Of a DNA stretch of 64,000 bases, positions 18,378 through 28,509 are shown piece after piece (the stretch's first letter is position 1; each line of letters opens with the position of its first letter). Both the position numbers and the translations under genes were made by a program. Origin of the DNA: Mesorhizobium sp. B4-1-3 (lineage in GTDB: Bacteria; Pseudomonadota; Alphaproteobacteria; Rhizobiales; Rhizobiaceae); contig NZ_VFTG01000003.1 of the NCBI RefSeq assembly GCF_006439355.1, positions 1 through 64,000 of the forward strand. The letters are read 5' to 3'. Under the pieces are notes generated by a model. That model saw only the letters and a program-made list of their open reading frames with translations. It was not told the origin of the DNA and ran no database searches.

Positions 18378-19000
18378 CTGAGCATCCCCATCAGATAGAC
18401 GAAGGTGAAGACGCCGATCCAGACGATGTCCAGGAAGTGCCAGAACATCGAGAGACACATGAGCCGGCGGCGGTTGGCCTCGATGAGGCCGTATCGCGCG
18501 ACCTGCACCATCAGCGTCAGCATCCAGACAATGCCGAAGGTGACGTGCAGGCCGTGGGTGCCCACCAGCGTGAAGAAGGACGACAGGAAGGCGCTGCGCT
18601 GCGGCGTCGCGCCCTCGTCGATCATATGCGCGAACTCGTAGAGCTCGATGGAGAGGAACGCCAGGCCAAACAGCATGGTCACCGCGAGCCAGGCTTGCGT
18701 CGCGCCGACGCGGCCCTTGTCCATGGTCAGCATGGCAAAGCCATAGGTGATCGAGGACAGGAGCAGCATGGTGGTATTGACCGCCACCAGGCCGAGGTCG
18801 AACAGGTCCTTCGGTGCGGGACCCGCAGCGTAATTGCCGCCGAGCACGCCAAAGGCTGCGAACAGCATGGCGAAGATCAGGCAGTCGCTCATCAGATAAA
18901 GCCAGAAGCCGAGCATGGTGCTGCCGCCTTCGGCGTGCGCGTGCTCTTCTTCCAGGTGGAAGACCGGCTCGGCGCCGGCCGTGATCGCCGTGGATGCCAT
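18374..19000 (-). CDS. cyoC: Cytochrome o ubiquinol oxidase subunit III CyoC
   Basis: A 208-residue subunit III with five hydrophobic helices. GFWLYLMSDCLIFAMLFAAF is at helix 1 and THGLHVTFGIVWM further on, both hallmarks of CyoC. ATG 19000 is preferred; a TTG at 19006 overlapping the cyoB stop would add two residues. It is part of the bo3-type quinol oxidase. Confidence 0.9.
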   Translation of the reverse strand: MASTAITAGAEPVFHLEEEHAHAEGGSTMLGFWLYLMSDCLIFAMLFAAFGVLGGNYAAGPAPKDLFDLGLVAVNTTMLLLSSITYGFAMLTMDKGRVGATQAWLAVTMLFGLAFLSIELYEFAHMIDEGATPQRSAFLSSFFTLVGTHGLHVTFGIVWMLTLMVQVARYGLIEANRRRLMCLSMFWHFLDIVWIGVFTFVYLMGMLR

Positions 19001-19002
19001 GC

Positions 19003-21009
19003 TCAAGCCCTAGCCCCCTCAGCGGCGAGGAGCGTGGTCCTCACCTCTTCCGTTTGTGCGATCTCTGCCGCCGGAATGTCGAAGTCGCGGTGGTAGTTGA
19101 AGGTGTGGCCGATCGCGGTTGCGATCAGGCAGACGAAGCTCAGCGCCGCCAGCCACCACATGTACCAGATCAGGCCGAAGCCGAGCGCGACGCTAAAGGC
19201 GGCGAGGACCACGCCGGTTCCGGTGTTGCTCGGCATATGGATCGGCCTGAAGCCGGAGAGCGGGCGCCGGTAGCCGGCCTTCTTCATGTCCCACCAGGCG
19301 TCGTTGTCGCGGATGATGGGGGTGAAGGCGAAATTGTAGGCCGGCGGCGGCGAGGAGGTCGACCATTCGAGCGTGCGGCCGTCCCAAGGATCGCCGGTGA
19401 CATCGACCAGTTCGGCCCGCTTGCGGATGGAGACGAAGATCTGGACCAGGAAGGCGGCGATGCCGCAGGCGATCAGCACCGCGCCGAAGGCGGCGATCAC
19501 GAACCATATCTGCAGTGAGGGATCATCGAACACGCGCATGCGGCGCGTCACGCCCATAAGGCCAAGGATGTAAAGCGGCATGAAGGCAAGCCAGAAGCCG
19601 AGCACCCAGCACCAGAACGAGACCTTGCCCCAGAACGGATCGAGCCTGAAGCCGAAGGCCTTGGGCCACCAGTAGGCGATGCCGGCGAACAGGCCGAACA
19701 GCACGCCGCCGATGATGACGTTGTGGAAATGCGCGATCAGGAACAGGCTGTTGTGCAGCACGAAGTCGGCCGGCGGCACGGCAAGCAGCACGCCGGTCAT
19801 GCCGCCGACGACGAAGGTGAGCATGAAAGCCAGCGTCCACATCATCGGCAGTTCGAAGCGGATGCGGCCGCGATACATGGTGAAAAGCCAATTGAACATC
19901 TTCGCGCCCGTTGGGATCGAGATGATCATCGTGGTGATGCCGAAGAAGGAGTTGACGCTGGCGCCGGAGCCCATGGTGAAGAAGTGGTGCAGCCAGACCA
20001 GATAGGACAGGATGGTGATGACCACCGTGGCGTAGACCATCGAGGTGTAGCCGAACAGCCGCTTGCCGGAGAAGGTCGAGGTGACCTCGGAGAAGACGCC
20101 GAACAGCGGCAGGATGAGGATGTAGACTTCCGGGTGACCCCATATCCAGATGAGGTTCACATACATCATCGGGTTGCCGCCGAAGTCGTTGGTGAAGAAG
20201 TTGGTGCCGACATAGCGGTCGAGCGCCAAAAGCGTCAGCACCGCCGTCAGCACAGGGAAGGATGCGACGATCAGCACGTTGGTGCAGAGCGAGGTCCACG
20301 TGAAGACGGGCATGCGCATCATCGTCATGCCGGGGGCGCGCATCTTGATGATGGTGCAGATCAGGTTGATGCCCGATAAGGTCGTGCCGACGCCCGCCAC
20401 CTGCAGCGCCCATATGTAATAATCGACGCCGACATCGGGACTGTAGTTGATGCCGGAGAGCGGCGGATAGGCCAGCCAGCCGGTGCGGGCGAACTCGCCG
20501 ACGAACAGCGAGGCCATGACCAGGATGGCGCCGCCGACCGTCATCCAGAAGCTGAAATTGTTGAGGAAGGGGAAGGAGACGTCGCGCGCGCCGATCTGCA
20601 GCGGCACGACGAAGTTCATCAGCCCGGTGACGAAGGGCATCGCCACGAAGAAGATCATGATCACGCCATGGGCGGTGAAGATCTGGTCGTAGTGATGAGC
20701 GTTGAGATAGCCCTCGGAGCCGTTGAAGGCGATGGCCTGCTGCAGGCGCATCATGATGGCATCGGAGAAGCCGCGCAAAAGCATGACGAGGCCGAGCACC
20801 ATATACATGATGCCGATCTTCTTGTGGTCGACGCTGGTGAACCACTCGCGCCACAGATAACCCCAGAGCTTGAAATAGGTGACCGCGCCGAGAAGAGCCA
20901 AACCGCCGAGCGCCACAACGACGAAGGTGCCGACGACGATCGGCTCGTGCAGCGGCAGCGACTCCAGGGTGAGGCGGCCGAAGATGAATTTGGTCAGCGT
21001 GTCAGGCAT
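19003..21009 (-). CDS. cyoB: Cytochrome o ubiquinol oxidase subunit I CyoB
   Basis: A 668-residue catalytic haem-copper subunit. The copper-B and cross-linked His-Tyr region appears in [17 protein letters not shown], followed by WLHHFFTMG, and the haem ligand histidines in [16 protein letters not shown] and [12 protein letters not shown]. It reduces oxygen to water with electrons from ubiquinol and pumps protons. ATG 21009 ([13 protein letters not shown]) fits the family; the upstream open frame lies within the cyoA gene end. The length is normal. Confidence 0.95.
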   Translation of the reverse strand: MPDTLTKFIFGRLTLESLPLHEPIVVGTFVVVALGGLALLGAVTYFKLWGYLWREWFTSVDHKKIGIMYMVLGLVMLLRGFSDAIMMRLQQAIAFNGSEGYLNAHHYDQIFTAHGVIMIFFVAMPFVTGLMNFVVPLQIGARDVSFPFLNNFSFWMTVGGAILVMASLFVGEFARTGWLAYPPLSGINYSPDVGVDYYIWALQVAGVGTTLSGINLICTIIKMRAPGMTMMRMPVFTWTSLCTNVLIVASFPVLTAVLTLLALDRYVGTNFFTNDFGGNPMMYVNLIWIWGHPEVYILILPLFGVFSEVTSTFSGKRLFGYTSMVYATVVITILSYLVWLHHFFTMGSGASVNSFFGITTMIISIPTGAKMFNWLFTMYRGRIRFELPMMWTLAFMLTFVVGGMTGVLLAVPPADFVLHNSLFLIAHFHNVIIGGVLFGLFAGIAYWWPKAFGFRLDPFWGKVSFWCWVLGFWLAFMPLYILGLMGVTRRMRVFDDPSLQIWFVIAAFGAVLIACGIAAFLVQIFVSIRKRAELVDVTGDPWDGRTLEWSTSSPPPAYNFAFTPIIRDNDAWWDMKKAGYRRPLSGFRPIHMPSNTGTGVVLAAFSVALGFGLIWYMWWLAALSFVCLIATAIGHTFNYHRDFDIPAAEIAQTEEVRTTLLAAEGARA

Positions 21010-21019
21010 CCGCCATCCC

Positions 21020-22201
21020 TCACAATTCGAAGCGCAGCAGGCCGAGCGACGGCGTCTCGGCGTCGGCGCGGCGGCTGCCTGCGCCGGGTGCCAGCAGGCC
21101 GACGCCGCGCAGCGGGGACAGGTCCCTGAGCGGCCAAGCCTTGTCATCGGCATCCCGCGCCGCGCGGGAAGCGGCGGCCGCCTCCTCCGCCGTGCAGATG
21201 CTTGCGACATAGGACGGGTCGTTGCCGAACACCGCCCCACGCCGGGCAAGCTTGTCATATTGCAGCGGCAGGGTGTTGCGCACGCCGGCAAGGCCAAGGC
21301 CGCCCCTGGCGTCGATCGACATCATCTCGTTCATGCACATCTTGCCGCGCTCGACGCACAGATTGAGGATCGCGCCATAGAGGTCGGGATCGATGGAGGC
21401 ATAGTGGCGGACCGGCTCGTTCTCGCTCGGACGTTCGAGCGCGAGATAGGTCTCGCGGCTGAGCGTGGCCTGCGCGCTCTTGGCCTGGGCCACCCAGTCA
21501 GCGAAGGCCTGGTCGGTGAGGCCGTGGAACGCAAAGCGCATGCCGGAGAAGCCCGCGCCGCTGTAATTGGCCGAGAAGCCGGTATAGGTGCCCGGACGGT
21601 TGATGACCGCGTGCAGCTTCGTCTCCATGGCAGGCATGGCGTAGATCTGCCCGGCAAGGGCGGGAATGTAGAAGGAATTCATCACCGTGGACGAGGTGAT
21701 GCGGAAGTCGATCGGCTGGTTGACCGGCGCGGCCAGCTCGTTGACGGAGGCGATGCCGTAGTCCGGATAGATGAAGAGCCACTTCCAGTCGAGCGCGACG
21801 ACCTCGACCTTGAGCGGCCTGTGGTTCTGTGTGACCGGCCGTCCAGCCTCGATCCGGTCGATGCGCCGGTAGGGATCGAGCAGATGGGTGCCCAGCCAGG
21901 TGAGCGCGCCCAGGCAGATGATGACGAGCAGCGGTGCTGCCCAGATCACCAGCTCCAGCTTGGTCGAATGGTCCCAGTCGGGCGTGTAGGTCGCCGTCGT
22001 GCTCGATTGCCGGTAACGCCAGGCAAAGAACACGGTCAGCGCCATGACGGGCACGATGATGAGCAGCATCAAAAGGGTCGATACGACGAGCAGGTCGCGC
22101 TGCTGTGCCGCCACGTCGCCCGCGGGCGACAGCACGACGAAGTCGCAGCCGCTCAGCAGCACGGCCAGCGGAAAAAGAAGCAAGGCTCCGGATCGTTTCA
22201 T
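21020..22201 (-). CDS. cyoA: Cytochrome o ubiquinol oxidase subunit II CyoA
   Basis: A 393-residue subunit II with a lipoprotein signal (LLSGC lipobox near residue 18), two membrane helices and a periplasmic cupredoxin-like domain ([38 protein letters not shown]). The CuA ligand set is absent, as expected for a quinol oxidase. The extended C-terminus contains the [14 protein letters not shown] segment seen in long CyoA proteins. ATG 22201 opens the operon; upstream in-frame sequence lacks a signal peptide. It is the first gene of the cyoABCD-SURF1-actSR unit. Confidence 0.92.
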   Translation of the reverse strand: MKRSGALLLFPLAVLLSGCDFVVLSPAGDVAAQQRDLLVVSTLLMLLIIVPVMALTVFFAWRYRQSSTTATYTPDWDHSTKLELVIWAAPLLVIICLGALTWLGTHLLDPYRRIDRIEAGRPVTQNHRPLKVEVVALDWKWLFIYPDYGIASVNELAAPVNQPIDFRITSSTVMNSFYIPALAGQIYAMPAMETKLHAVINRPGTYTGFSANYSGAGFSGMRFAFHGLTDQAFADWVAQAKSAQATLSRETYLALERPSENEPVRHYASIDPDLYGAILNLCVERGKMCMNEMMSIDARGGLGLAGVRNTLPLQYDKLARRGAVFGNDPSYVASICTAEEAAAASRAARDADDKAWPLRDLSPLRGVGLLAPGAGSRRADAETPSLGLLRFEL

Positions 22202-22412
22202 CAAACGCTGCCCTCGATGGGCCTGCAGCAGGTCTTTGCAGGTTGCGATGCGATATGGACCAACGGCTACTGCCGCCGGCTGCGCAACGACATTGGACAA
22301 TTTGTCCAATGCCCAGTCGGAGCAGCTTTGACGAAACTGGCCACGCACCATGGGATGACAATCGCATCTCGGACCGGGCGCGCCCGCACCGAACTCGTTG
22401 GCAACGGACAAG

Positions 22413-23723
22413 ATGGCTGAAACTTCGACTGCCGGAACTGACAGCAGGCTGATCGGCTCGCATCACGGCCAGGTCAGCGCCGGCGATATCGCGGTCGGCG
22501 TAATCATCGGCAGGACGTCGGAATTCTTCGATTTCTTCGTCTATGCGATCGCTTCCGTGATCGTGTTCCCCAAGCTTGTATTTCCAACGCACGATCCGCT
22601 GGTCGGGACGCTTTACTCTTTCGCCATTTTCGCGCTGGCCTTCATCGCGCGTCCGTTCGGCACCGTGCTGTTCATGGCGATCGACCGCGCCTATGGCCGC
22701 AGCGCCAAGCTGACGATCGCGCTGTTCCTGCTCGGCACCTCGACCGTCGCCATGGCGTTCCTGCCGCCCTATGAAGATGTCGGCGCGGTCGCCGCCTGGC
22801 TGCTGGCGCTGACCCGGTTCCTGCAGGGCCTTGCGCTTGGCGGGACCTGGGACGGACTGCCCTCGCTTTTGGCGCTGAACGCGCCGCAGAACCGGCGCGG
22901 CATCTATGCCATGATCCCGCAGCTCGGCGCGCCGATCGGGCTCATCGTGGCAAGCTCGCTGTTTGCCTTCTTCGTCGCCAACCTCTCGGCCGAAGACTTC
23001 TTCGCCTGGGGCTGGCGCTATCCGTTCTTCGTCGCCTTCGCCATCAACGTCGTGGCGCTGTTTGCCAGGCTGCGCATCGTGGTGACGCCCGAGTTCTCGA
23101 AACTCTACGAAAGCGGCGACCTGCAGCCGACCCGCATCAGGGACATGATCGGCACCGAAGGCCGCAACGTCGTCGTCGGTGCCTTCGCGCCGCTGGCGAG
23201 CTTCGCCCTGTTCCACATGGTGACGGTGTTCCCGCTGTCCTGGGTGTTCCTGTTCACCAATGAGGGTCCCGAGCGCTTCCTGCTGATCGAGGCGGTGAGC
23301 GCGCTGTTCGGCATCGCGGCGATCGTCGCATCGGGTCCGCTGGCCGACCGTGTCGGGCGCCGCGCCCTGCTCGGCGGCGGCGCCGTGGCCATCGCCGCGT
23401 TCAGCGGCTTTGCCCCGCAGCTTCTCAATGGCGGCACCGTCGGCGAGACGGTGTTCATGGTGCTGGGCTTCATCCTGCTGGGCCTAAGCTTCGGACAATC
23501 CTCAGGCGTCGTGGCGTCGAGCTTCTCGCGCCGGCATCGCTATACCGGCTCGGCGGTGACGTCGGACCTCGCCTGGATGTTCGGCGCCGGCTTCGCGCCG
23601 CTTGCCGCGCTGCTGCTGGCCGGCACTTTCGGCCTCATCGCTGCCGGTGCCTACCTGCTTTCGGGCGCCGCCTGCACGCTGATCGCGCTCTGGATCGACA
23701 GGCAGGCACGCCAGGCCGACTGA
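22413..23723 (+). CDS. MFS transporter, metabolite:H+ symporter type
   Basis: A 436-residue 12-helix permease of the MHS/sugar-porter-like group. It has EFFDFFVYAIAS in helix 1, the DRAYGRSAKL loop, RFLQGLALGGTWDG in helix 4 and ADRVGRRALL after helix 8. Such carriers import carboxylates or betaines; substrate not identifiable. ATG 22413 is used; a TTG at 22398 in frame is possible. It diverges from cyoA across about 210 bp, so it may share regulation with the oxidase operon. Confidence 0.8.
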   Translation: MAETSTAGTDSRLIGSHHGQVSAGDIAVGVIIGRTSEFFDFFVYAIASVIVFPKLVFPTHDPLVGTLYSFAIFALAFIARPFGTVLFMAIDRAYGRSAKLTIALFLLGTSTVAMAFLPPYEDVGAVAAWLLALTRFLQGLALGGTWDGLPSLLALNAPQNRRGIYAMIPQLGAPIGLIVASSLFAFFVANLSAEDFFAWGWRYPFFVAFAINVVALFARLRIVVTPEFSKLYESGDLQPTRIRDMIGTEGRNVVVGAFAPLASFALFHMVTVFPLSWVFLFTNEGPERFLLIEAVSALFGIAAIVASGPLADRVGRRALLGGGAVAIAAFSGFAPQLLNGGTVGETVFMVLGFILLGLSFGQSSGVVASSFSRRHRYTGSAVTSDLAWMFGAGFAPLAALLLAGTFGLIAAGAYLLSGAACTLIALWIDRQARQAD

Positions 23724-23751
23724 ACGATCAGCGAGCCCGGTTTGCCTGCGA

Positions 23752-24771
23752 TCAGACCTGGTAGAAATCCCGATACCATTCCACGAAGCGGGGAACGCCG
23801 ATCTCGATCGGGATCGCGGGCTTGAAGCCGGTCACCTCTTCGAGCGAGGTCACGTCGGCGAAAGTTGCCGGCACGTCGCCCGGCTGCAGCGGCACCATGT
23901 TGCGGACTGCCTTCTTCCCAAGCGCTTCTTCCAGCACGTCGATCAGCCGGCTCAGCTCGATGGGCGAGCTGTCGCCGATGTTGTGGATCCTGAACGGCGC
24001 ATTGCTTGTCGCGGGATCCGGCGCAGCACTTGTCCAATCGGGATTGGGCGTCGCGGGAAGCCGCATGACGCGGACAACCCCCTCGACGATGTCGTCGATA
24101 TAGGTGAAGTCGCGCTGCATGTTGCCATGGTTGAAGACGTCGATCGGCTGGCCAGCGAGGATGGCCTTGGTGAAGATGAACAAGGCCATGTCCGGCCGTC
24201 CCCACGGACCGTAGACGGTGAAGAAACGCAAGCCCGTCGTCGGCAGTCCGAACAGATGGCTGTAGGTGTGGGCCATCAGTTCGTTCGCCTTCTTGCTGGC
24301 GGCATAGAGGCTGAGAGGATGGTCGGCGGAATCGTGGACGGAGAAAGGCATGCGCGTGCTGCCGCCATAGATCGAGCTCGACGACGCATAGACGAGGTGG
24401 CTGATCGAGGTCTGCCGGCACCCTTCCAGGATGTTGAGGAAGCCGTTGAGATTGCTTTGCGCATAGACGTGCGGATTGATCAGCGAATAGCGTACGCCCG
24501 CCTGCGCGGCGAGATTGACGACGATCTCCGGCGCGACCGAGGCAAAGACCGCCGAGATGCCATCGCGGTCGGCGAGATCGACATGCTCGAACCGAAAATT
24601 CGCGAACCCTTTCAGCCGCTCAAGCCGCGCCCGCTTCAGAGCGATGTCGTAATACTCGTTCATGGAATCGAGGCCGACAACCTGCCGGCCTTCGGCAAGC
24701 AGCCTGCGGCAAAGGTGAAAACCTATGAAGCCGGCCGCGCCGGTGATCAGGATAGGCCTGCTCGACGTCAA
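23752..24771 (-). CDS. NAD-dependent epimerase, probable UDP-glucuronate 4-epimerase
   Basis: An extended SDR of 339 residues from the chosen start. [16 protein letters not shown] is the NAD loop, [14 protein letters not shown] gives the Ser/Thr and YAASKKANE gives the Tyr/Lys pair. [17 protein letters not shown] and [17 protein letters not shown] are typical of UDP-glucuronate epimerases (LpsL/CapI), which make UDP-galacturonate for LPS and capsule. The start is probably the TTG at 24771, just before SSRPILITG; an ATG at 24855 gives a non-conserved leader of 28 residues. It stands alone, so cell-surface function is inferred from family. Confidence 0.82.
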   Translation of the reverse strand: MTSSRPILITGAAGFIGFHLCRRLLAEGRQVVGLDSMNEYYDIALKRARLERLKGFANFRFEHVDLADRDGISAVFASVAPEIVVNLAAQAGVRYSLINPHVYAQSNLNGFLNILEGCRQTSISHLVYASSSSIYGGSTRMPFSVHDSADHPLSLYAASKKANELMAHTYSHLFGLPTTGLRFFTVYGPWGRPDMALFIFTKAILAGQPIDVFNHGNMQRDFTYIDDIVEGVVRVMRLPATPNPDWTSAAPDPATSNAPFRIHNIGDSSPIELSRLIDVLEEALGKKAVRNMVPLQPGDVPATFADVTSLEEVTGFKPAIPIEIGVPRFVEWYRDFYQV

Positions 24772-24966
24772 TACATGCCCCAAATGCTTTAGCCGCCCTT
24801 CACGGACCGACTGCTTGCCGACGGCCCGCCGGCCAACGCAACCCAAACCTATCATGGCTGCAGGGTTCGGGCACGCCTGGATATCCCAGCCGATCGAGAA
24901 CTTGCGCCTTTTATGGCAGGCGGCCGCCGAATTCAACGTACCTGTCTCGGGGCGCCAGCCTCCTTG

Positions 24967-25577
24967 TTATTGCGGCGGCAGTGAGGCCGGCGGCTGCAGC
25001 GTCTTCAACATGGCGACCAACTGGCTCTGCTGGTGGGTGCCGGTCTTCTGGAAGACGCGCTCGAGATGAGTGCGGGCGGATTTCCGCCTGCGCGAAGCCG
25101 CCATCCCTGATCCATTTCTGGAAAACGAAGGTCGCCAGCTATCCCGTCGGCATCGGGATCGCGGTGCACAGATGCGCCCATGCCGAATTCCCTCAGCATG
25201 ATGCGGGCCGGATCGCGCTCGATCTCATCGGGGCTCAAAAAGTCGTCGACACGCACGAAGCTCGCCGGCTGCAGGTCGCACATCTTCTGCACGCTGTCGC
25301 AGAACTTCCAGAAATCGCCCTTGATGAACTCGTCGAACAGCGGCCGCAGATTGTCGAGCGTCGTTCCGCGCGGCGGGCCGTCGTCGCTGAAGAAGAAGAC
25401 CTGAGCGCTGGCCGCGTTCGACAGGCCGCTCGCTTTCTGGAGCACCGCGCTCCATCGCTCCGGAACGAAGGCCGCCTCGTACATTGTTTCCATCAGGTCG
25501 ATCATGGCCGCCATGGAGAACGGTGCGGAGACAACGATGCGGGCGGATAGGCCCGGAAGACCGCCAGTATCCAACAA
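24967..25577 (-). pseudogene. LuxR-family regulator remnant with internal deletion and frame change
   Basis: The first roughly 150 codons (MIDLMETMYEAAF, SAAQVFFFSDD-like and FGMGASVHRD segments) read like the ligand-binding half of rhizobial LuxR regulators of about 370 residues. Near 25085-25115 the frame changes. In another frame the last helices of the HTH are intact (RTHLERVFQKTGTHQQSQLV), ending at a stop at 24967. About 180 residues, including most of the HTH, are missing. The continuous reading instead ends in unrelated sequence at 25005. It is judged non-functional. Confidence 0.75.
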
Positions 25578-25738
25578 CGGAAATGTGACCTCAAGCCAAT
25601 GCTGATATGCGAGCGTGGTCAGCGATCGAACCCTTCCGTGCGAAATGAGATTGCGCGCATCGCCCCGATCAGGGATTTGGTTTTCTTGGTGATCCCCCTT
25701 CCTTGGGGCAAACTGCTAGCGGGCTGTCAGGAGGAGAA

Positions 25739-26179
25739 ATGAGAGCACGCGCGGCGACGGTCGGAGACCTGGAACGTGTTTTCCGAGATCTATCCAAGCG
25801 AATGTCGGACGAGTATGTGGCGGCCGGCAAGGACAGCAAAAGCGCCTATGACAATCTGATGATGAATCTGAAAGAAGGCCGGGCGCATGCGCTCGGGCAG
25901 GACGACAGGACGGTGGCGATCATTGCCTGGCACGAGCACGCGGACGCCGCCGATACGCTGTTTGCAGCGCAGGAGGATTTCTTCAACGCCGCGACGGTCC
26001 GCTTCTGCAAGCGGCACATCCGCCACGTCCAGGCGCTCGCCGGCAACCTTCCTATCCATTCGCGCAGTTGGCTGGACAGACCCGACGTCGCGAAATGGTT
26101 TCGCGTGATCGGCTATGTCGACCGAGGGCGGGAGAACGGCGCCCACCTGTTCGAGCTGCCGCCGGCTGCCAATAGCTGA
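25739..26179 (+). CDS. Small protein of unknown function, weak phage gp13 / GNAT-like resemblance
   Basis: A 146-residue soluble protein with an excellent ribosome site (GGAGGAG) before ATG 25739. The start MRARAATVGDLERVF, the central TVAIIAWHEH strand and the C-terminal KWFRVIGYVDRGRENGAHLFEL recall acetyltransferase-like phage proteins (T7 gp13/DUF2833 type), where a similar final strand occurs. The resemblance is from memory and weak. No neighbour gives a clue: it lies between a broken regulator and a secreted hypothetical. Confidence 0.6.
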   Translation: MRARAATVGDLERVFRDLSKRMSDEYVAAGKDSKSAYDNLMMNLKEGRAHALGQDDRTVAIIAWHEHADAADTLFAAQEDFFNAATVRFCKRHIRHVQALAGNLPIHSRSWLDRPDVAKWFRVIGYVDRGRENGAHLFELPPAANS

Positions 26180-26301
26180 CGAAAGCGAGCTTACGACAGC
26201 CCAAAAACGGGCGCTTGCGCGAAAATCCGATTGGAAAGATTGTAGGCGCAGGCAGCCGGGCGAGCCGGCACGCCGGACCGGGATGGCTGCTGGAAATCGG
26301 G

Positions 26302-26784
26302 ATGCTGCGCGTCTGCTTGGCCTTTGTCGCCATCGCTGCCCTGACGAGACCTTCGGAGGCGGAGTCGCGCGCGTCCCATCTTTTCGACCGACCCGACCTC
26401 GCAGCGGCCTATTCCGGCCAAGCCGATCTCATCACCGCCTATGCGACCGGCATGGCACGCTACCGGCTTCAACATGCGGGCCTAGCGGCCCAGGCCGGTC
26501 TGGCCGCGCCGCTCGAGCCTCGCCTGCTGCGGCCTGAATTCCAGCAACGGTCATGGCGTTCGGCGGACGGCAGCCTGCTGCAAGGTTTCGTCGGCAAGGG
26601 CGGTTTCCGGCTGACCACAGGCAACTGCGTGACCCGCATCTGCATGGCCAGCGAATGCAGCGAAGCCGGCTGGCCGCTCTATGTCTGCAGCGACGGGCGC
26701 AAGCGCAAGATGTCGGCCAAAAACTTCGTGACGGCAACATTCGACGGCGTCTCCTACCGGCGGCTGAGCGCGCCGCGGGAGTGA
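26302..26784 (+). CDS. Secreted hypothetical protein with four clustered cysteines
   Basis: A 160-residue protein with a probable signal peptide at its start (MLRVCLAFVAIAAL, small residues near PSEAES). The C-terminal third has a cysteine-rich segment NCVTRICMASECSEAG followed by YVCSDGRKRKM, which could form two disulphides in the periplasm. The ATG at 26302 is chosen because it begins the signal peptide; the frame is open upstream to a TTG at 26215. No family is recognised. Confidence 0.55.
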   Translation: MLRVCLAFVAIAALTRPSEAESRASHLFDRPDLAAAYSGQADLITAYATGMARYRLQHAGLAAQAGLAAPLEPRLLRPEFQQRSWRSADGSLLQGFVGKGGFRLTTGNCVTRICMASECSEAGWPLYVCSDGRKRKMSAKNFVTATFDGVSYRRLSAPRE

Positions 26785-26881
26785 ATTGGCCACCCGAAAC
26801 GGGGTAACGGAGCCGCTTGCGCGGATCTCGCCGGGCGTGGCATCGATTGCGGCGTTCTGAGTAAGTCCGAAGACAAAGACA

Positions 26882-27625
26882 GTGGCACGCCAACCCGACC
26901 AACGAACCGCAACCCCAAAGGTCAGCCTCGCACGGGCACTCTCCAAGCTTGGCTTCTGCTCGCGCACGCAGGCCGAGCATCTCGTCGTCGAGGGGCGGGT
27001 GCAAGTAAACGGCAAGACGGTGCGCGATGCCTTGCTGCGCATCGATCCCGACCGCGACAGCATCAGTGTCGACGGCAAGCGCGTGGTTGCCGAGCGCAAG
27101 GTCTATCTGATGCTCAACAAACCGCGCGGGCTGGTCACCACCCGCGACGACCCGGAAGGCCGCGGCACGGTCTACGGCTGCCTGGAAGGGCTCGACCTGC
27201 CCTTCGTGTCGCCGGTCGGCCGCCTCGACAAGGCGAGCGAAGGGCTGCTTTTGCTTAGCAACGATACGCGCTGGGCGAACGGACTGCTCGACCCCGCCTC
27301 GCATGTCGCCAAGACGTATCACGTGCAGATCGCGGCCGCGGCCGACGAGGCGATGCTGGAGCGCTTTCGTCAGGGCGCCGTCGTCGATGGCGAGTTGCTC
27401 AGGGCAAGCTCGATCGCGCTGTTGCGCAGCGGCGGGCGGACAGCCTGGCTGGAGATCCTGCTCGACGAAGGGCGCAACCGGCAGATCCGCAGACTGCTCA
27501 ACGCTTTCGACATCGAGGTGCTGCGGCTGATCAGGGTGGCGATCGGCGGATTGCAGCTCGGCGAGCTCGCCAAAGGCAAGGCGCGGCATCTGACGAGCGA
27601 AGAGCTGGCGATGCTTGCGGCGTAA
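26882..27625 (+). CDS. 16S/23S rRNA pseudouridine synthase, RsuA/RluB/RluE family
   Basis: A 247-residue protein with an N-terminal S4 RNA-binding domain ([21 protein letters not shown]) and a catalytic domain with [14 protein letters not shown], Asp116 being the catalytic residue. RNRQIRRLL is the family C-terminal motif. It converts a specific uridine of rRNA to pseudouridine; which site cannot be told. The start is GTG at 26882. A mosaic repeat follows and converges with the phosphatase gene. Confidence 0.88.
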   Translation: MARQPDQRTATPKVSLARALSKLGFCSRTQAEHLVVEGRVQVNGKTVRDALLRIDPDRDSISVDGKRVVAERKVYLMLNKPRGLVTTRDDPEGRGTVYGCLEGLDLPFVSPVGRLDKASEGLLLLSNDTRWANGLLDPASHVAKTYHVQIAAAADEAMLERFRQGAVVDGELLRASSIALLRSGGRTAWLEILLDEGRNRQIRRLLNAFDIEVLRLIRVAIGGLQLGELAKGKARHLTSEELAMLAA

Positions 27626-27628
27626 GGC

Positions 27629-27786
27629 GTCCCCCTCACCCGGATTGCCAGCCGAATTGCGAAGGGCAATTCGGGGCAATCCGACCTCTCCCCGAGGGGA
27701 GAGGAGACGGTTGGCGCGGACCTTCCTCTTCTCCCGGCCGGCGAGAAGGTGGCCGCGAAGCGGCTGGATGAGGGGGAGCCCGCGCT
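27629..27786. repeat. RIME-like intergenic mosaic element
   Basis: A GC-rich block with the same building parts as the copy at 8.8-8.9 kb: CCCCCTCACCC, a GACCTCTCCCCGAGGGGAGAGG hairpin core in shorter form, then CTTCTCCCGGCCGGCGAGAAG and GGTGGCCGCGAAGCGGCTGGATGAGGG in part. It fills the whole gap between two convergent genes, and could serve as a bidirectional terminator. Confidence 0.7.
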
Positions 27787-27788
27787 CG

Positions 27789-28370
27789 CTACTTCTGGTT
27801 CCATCTCCGGATAACCGGCTCGGTCAGATCGTGTTCGTAGCCGAGAACGCTCAGGCTCGCCGTGTCGAGGACAAAATGCTCGCCGCCTTCCGGCGGCAGG
27901 CCGACCCAGCGCGCCGCGAACACGCGCAGGAAATGCGAGCTGGAGAAAATGAGCACATTGCCGGCAACCGCGCGCAGAGCAGCTATGATCGCGTCGGCGC
28001 GGGCGCCGACATCGGCCGCCGTCTCGCCGTCAGGACAGCCGTCGCGAAACAATTGCCAGCCGGGGCGCTTCGACAGTATCTCCTTGGTCGTCACGCCTTC
28101 ATAGGCGCCGTAATCCCATTCCTGCAGGTCCGGCTTCTTGAGCGCGCGCTCGCCGAAGCCGGCGAGCCGGCAGGTGTCGAAGGCGCGCTGCGAGGGGCTC
28201 GACCAGACCGCCTGGAAGGTCAGGCCCTTGAGACGATCGGCGACACCACGCGCAGCCTCCTCGCCCTTCGCCGTCAGCGGGATATCGGTGCGGCCGGTGT
28301 GCCTGCCCGAGGCGCTCCATTCGGTCTCGCCGTGACGGACAAGATAGATTTCGGGATACGCGCTGCTCAT
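27789..28370 (-). CDS. Histidine phosphatase / phosphoglycerate mutase-like protein
   Basis: A 193-residue cytoplasmic phosphatase. LVRHGETEW gives the phospho-accepting His13, SSPSQRAFDT and the GAYEGVTTKEI segment follow, and SSSHFLRVFAARW carries the second catalytic His. Bacterial members act on small phosphorylated metabolites or sugar phosphates; the substrate is unknown. ATG 28370 (MSSAYPEIYLVRHG) is chosen because upstream in-frame sequence is not conserved-looking and lies beyond the end of the dctA remnant. Confidence 0.85.
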   Translation of the reverse strand: MSSAYPEIYLVRHGETEWSASGRHTGRTDIPLTAKGEEAARGVADRLKGLTFQAVWSSPSQRAFDTCRLAGFGERALKKPDLQEWDYGAYEGVTTKEILSKRPGWQLFRDGCPDGETAADVGARADAIIAALRAVAGNVLIFSSSHFLRVFAARWVGLPPEGGEHFVLDTASLSVLGYEHDLTEPVIRRWNQK

Positions 28371-28509
28371 CGACCGCCCTCTCGGCTGAGTGTTTCGCCG
28401 GGAATCCGGCCAGCGCAGCCTATGCGGCGGCCGGCAAAAAGAACAGGCCGCGACGGAGCCGCGACCTGTTCGGCCAGCGCAGGCTTGGGCGGGTCCCCGG
28501 TGCTGCCCG

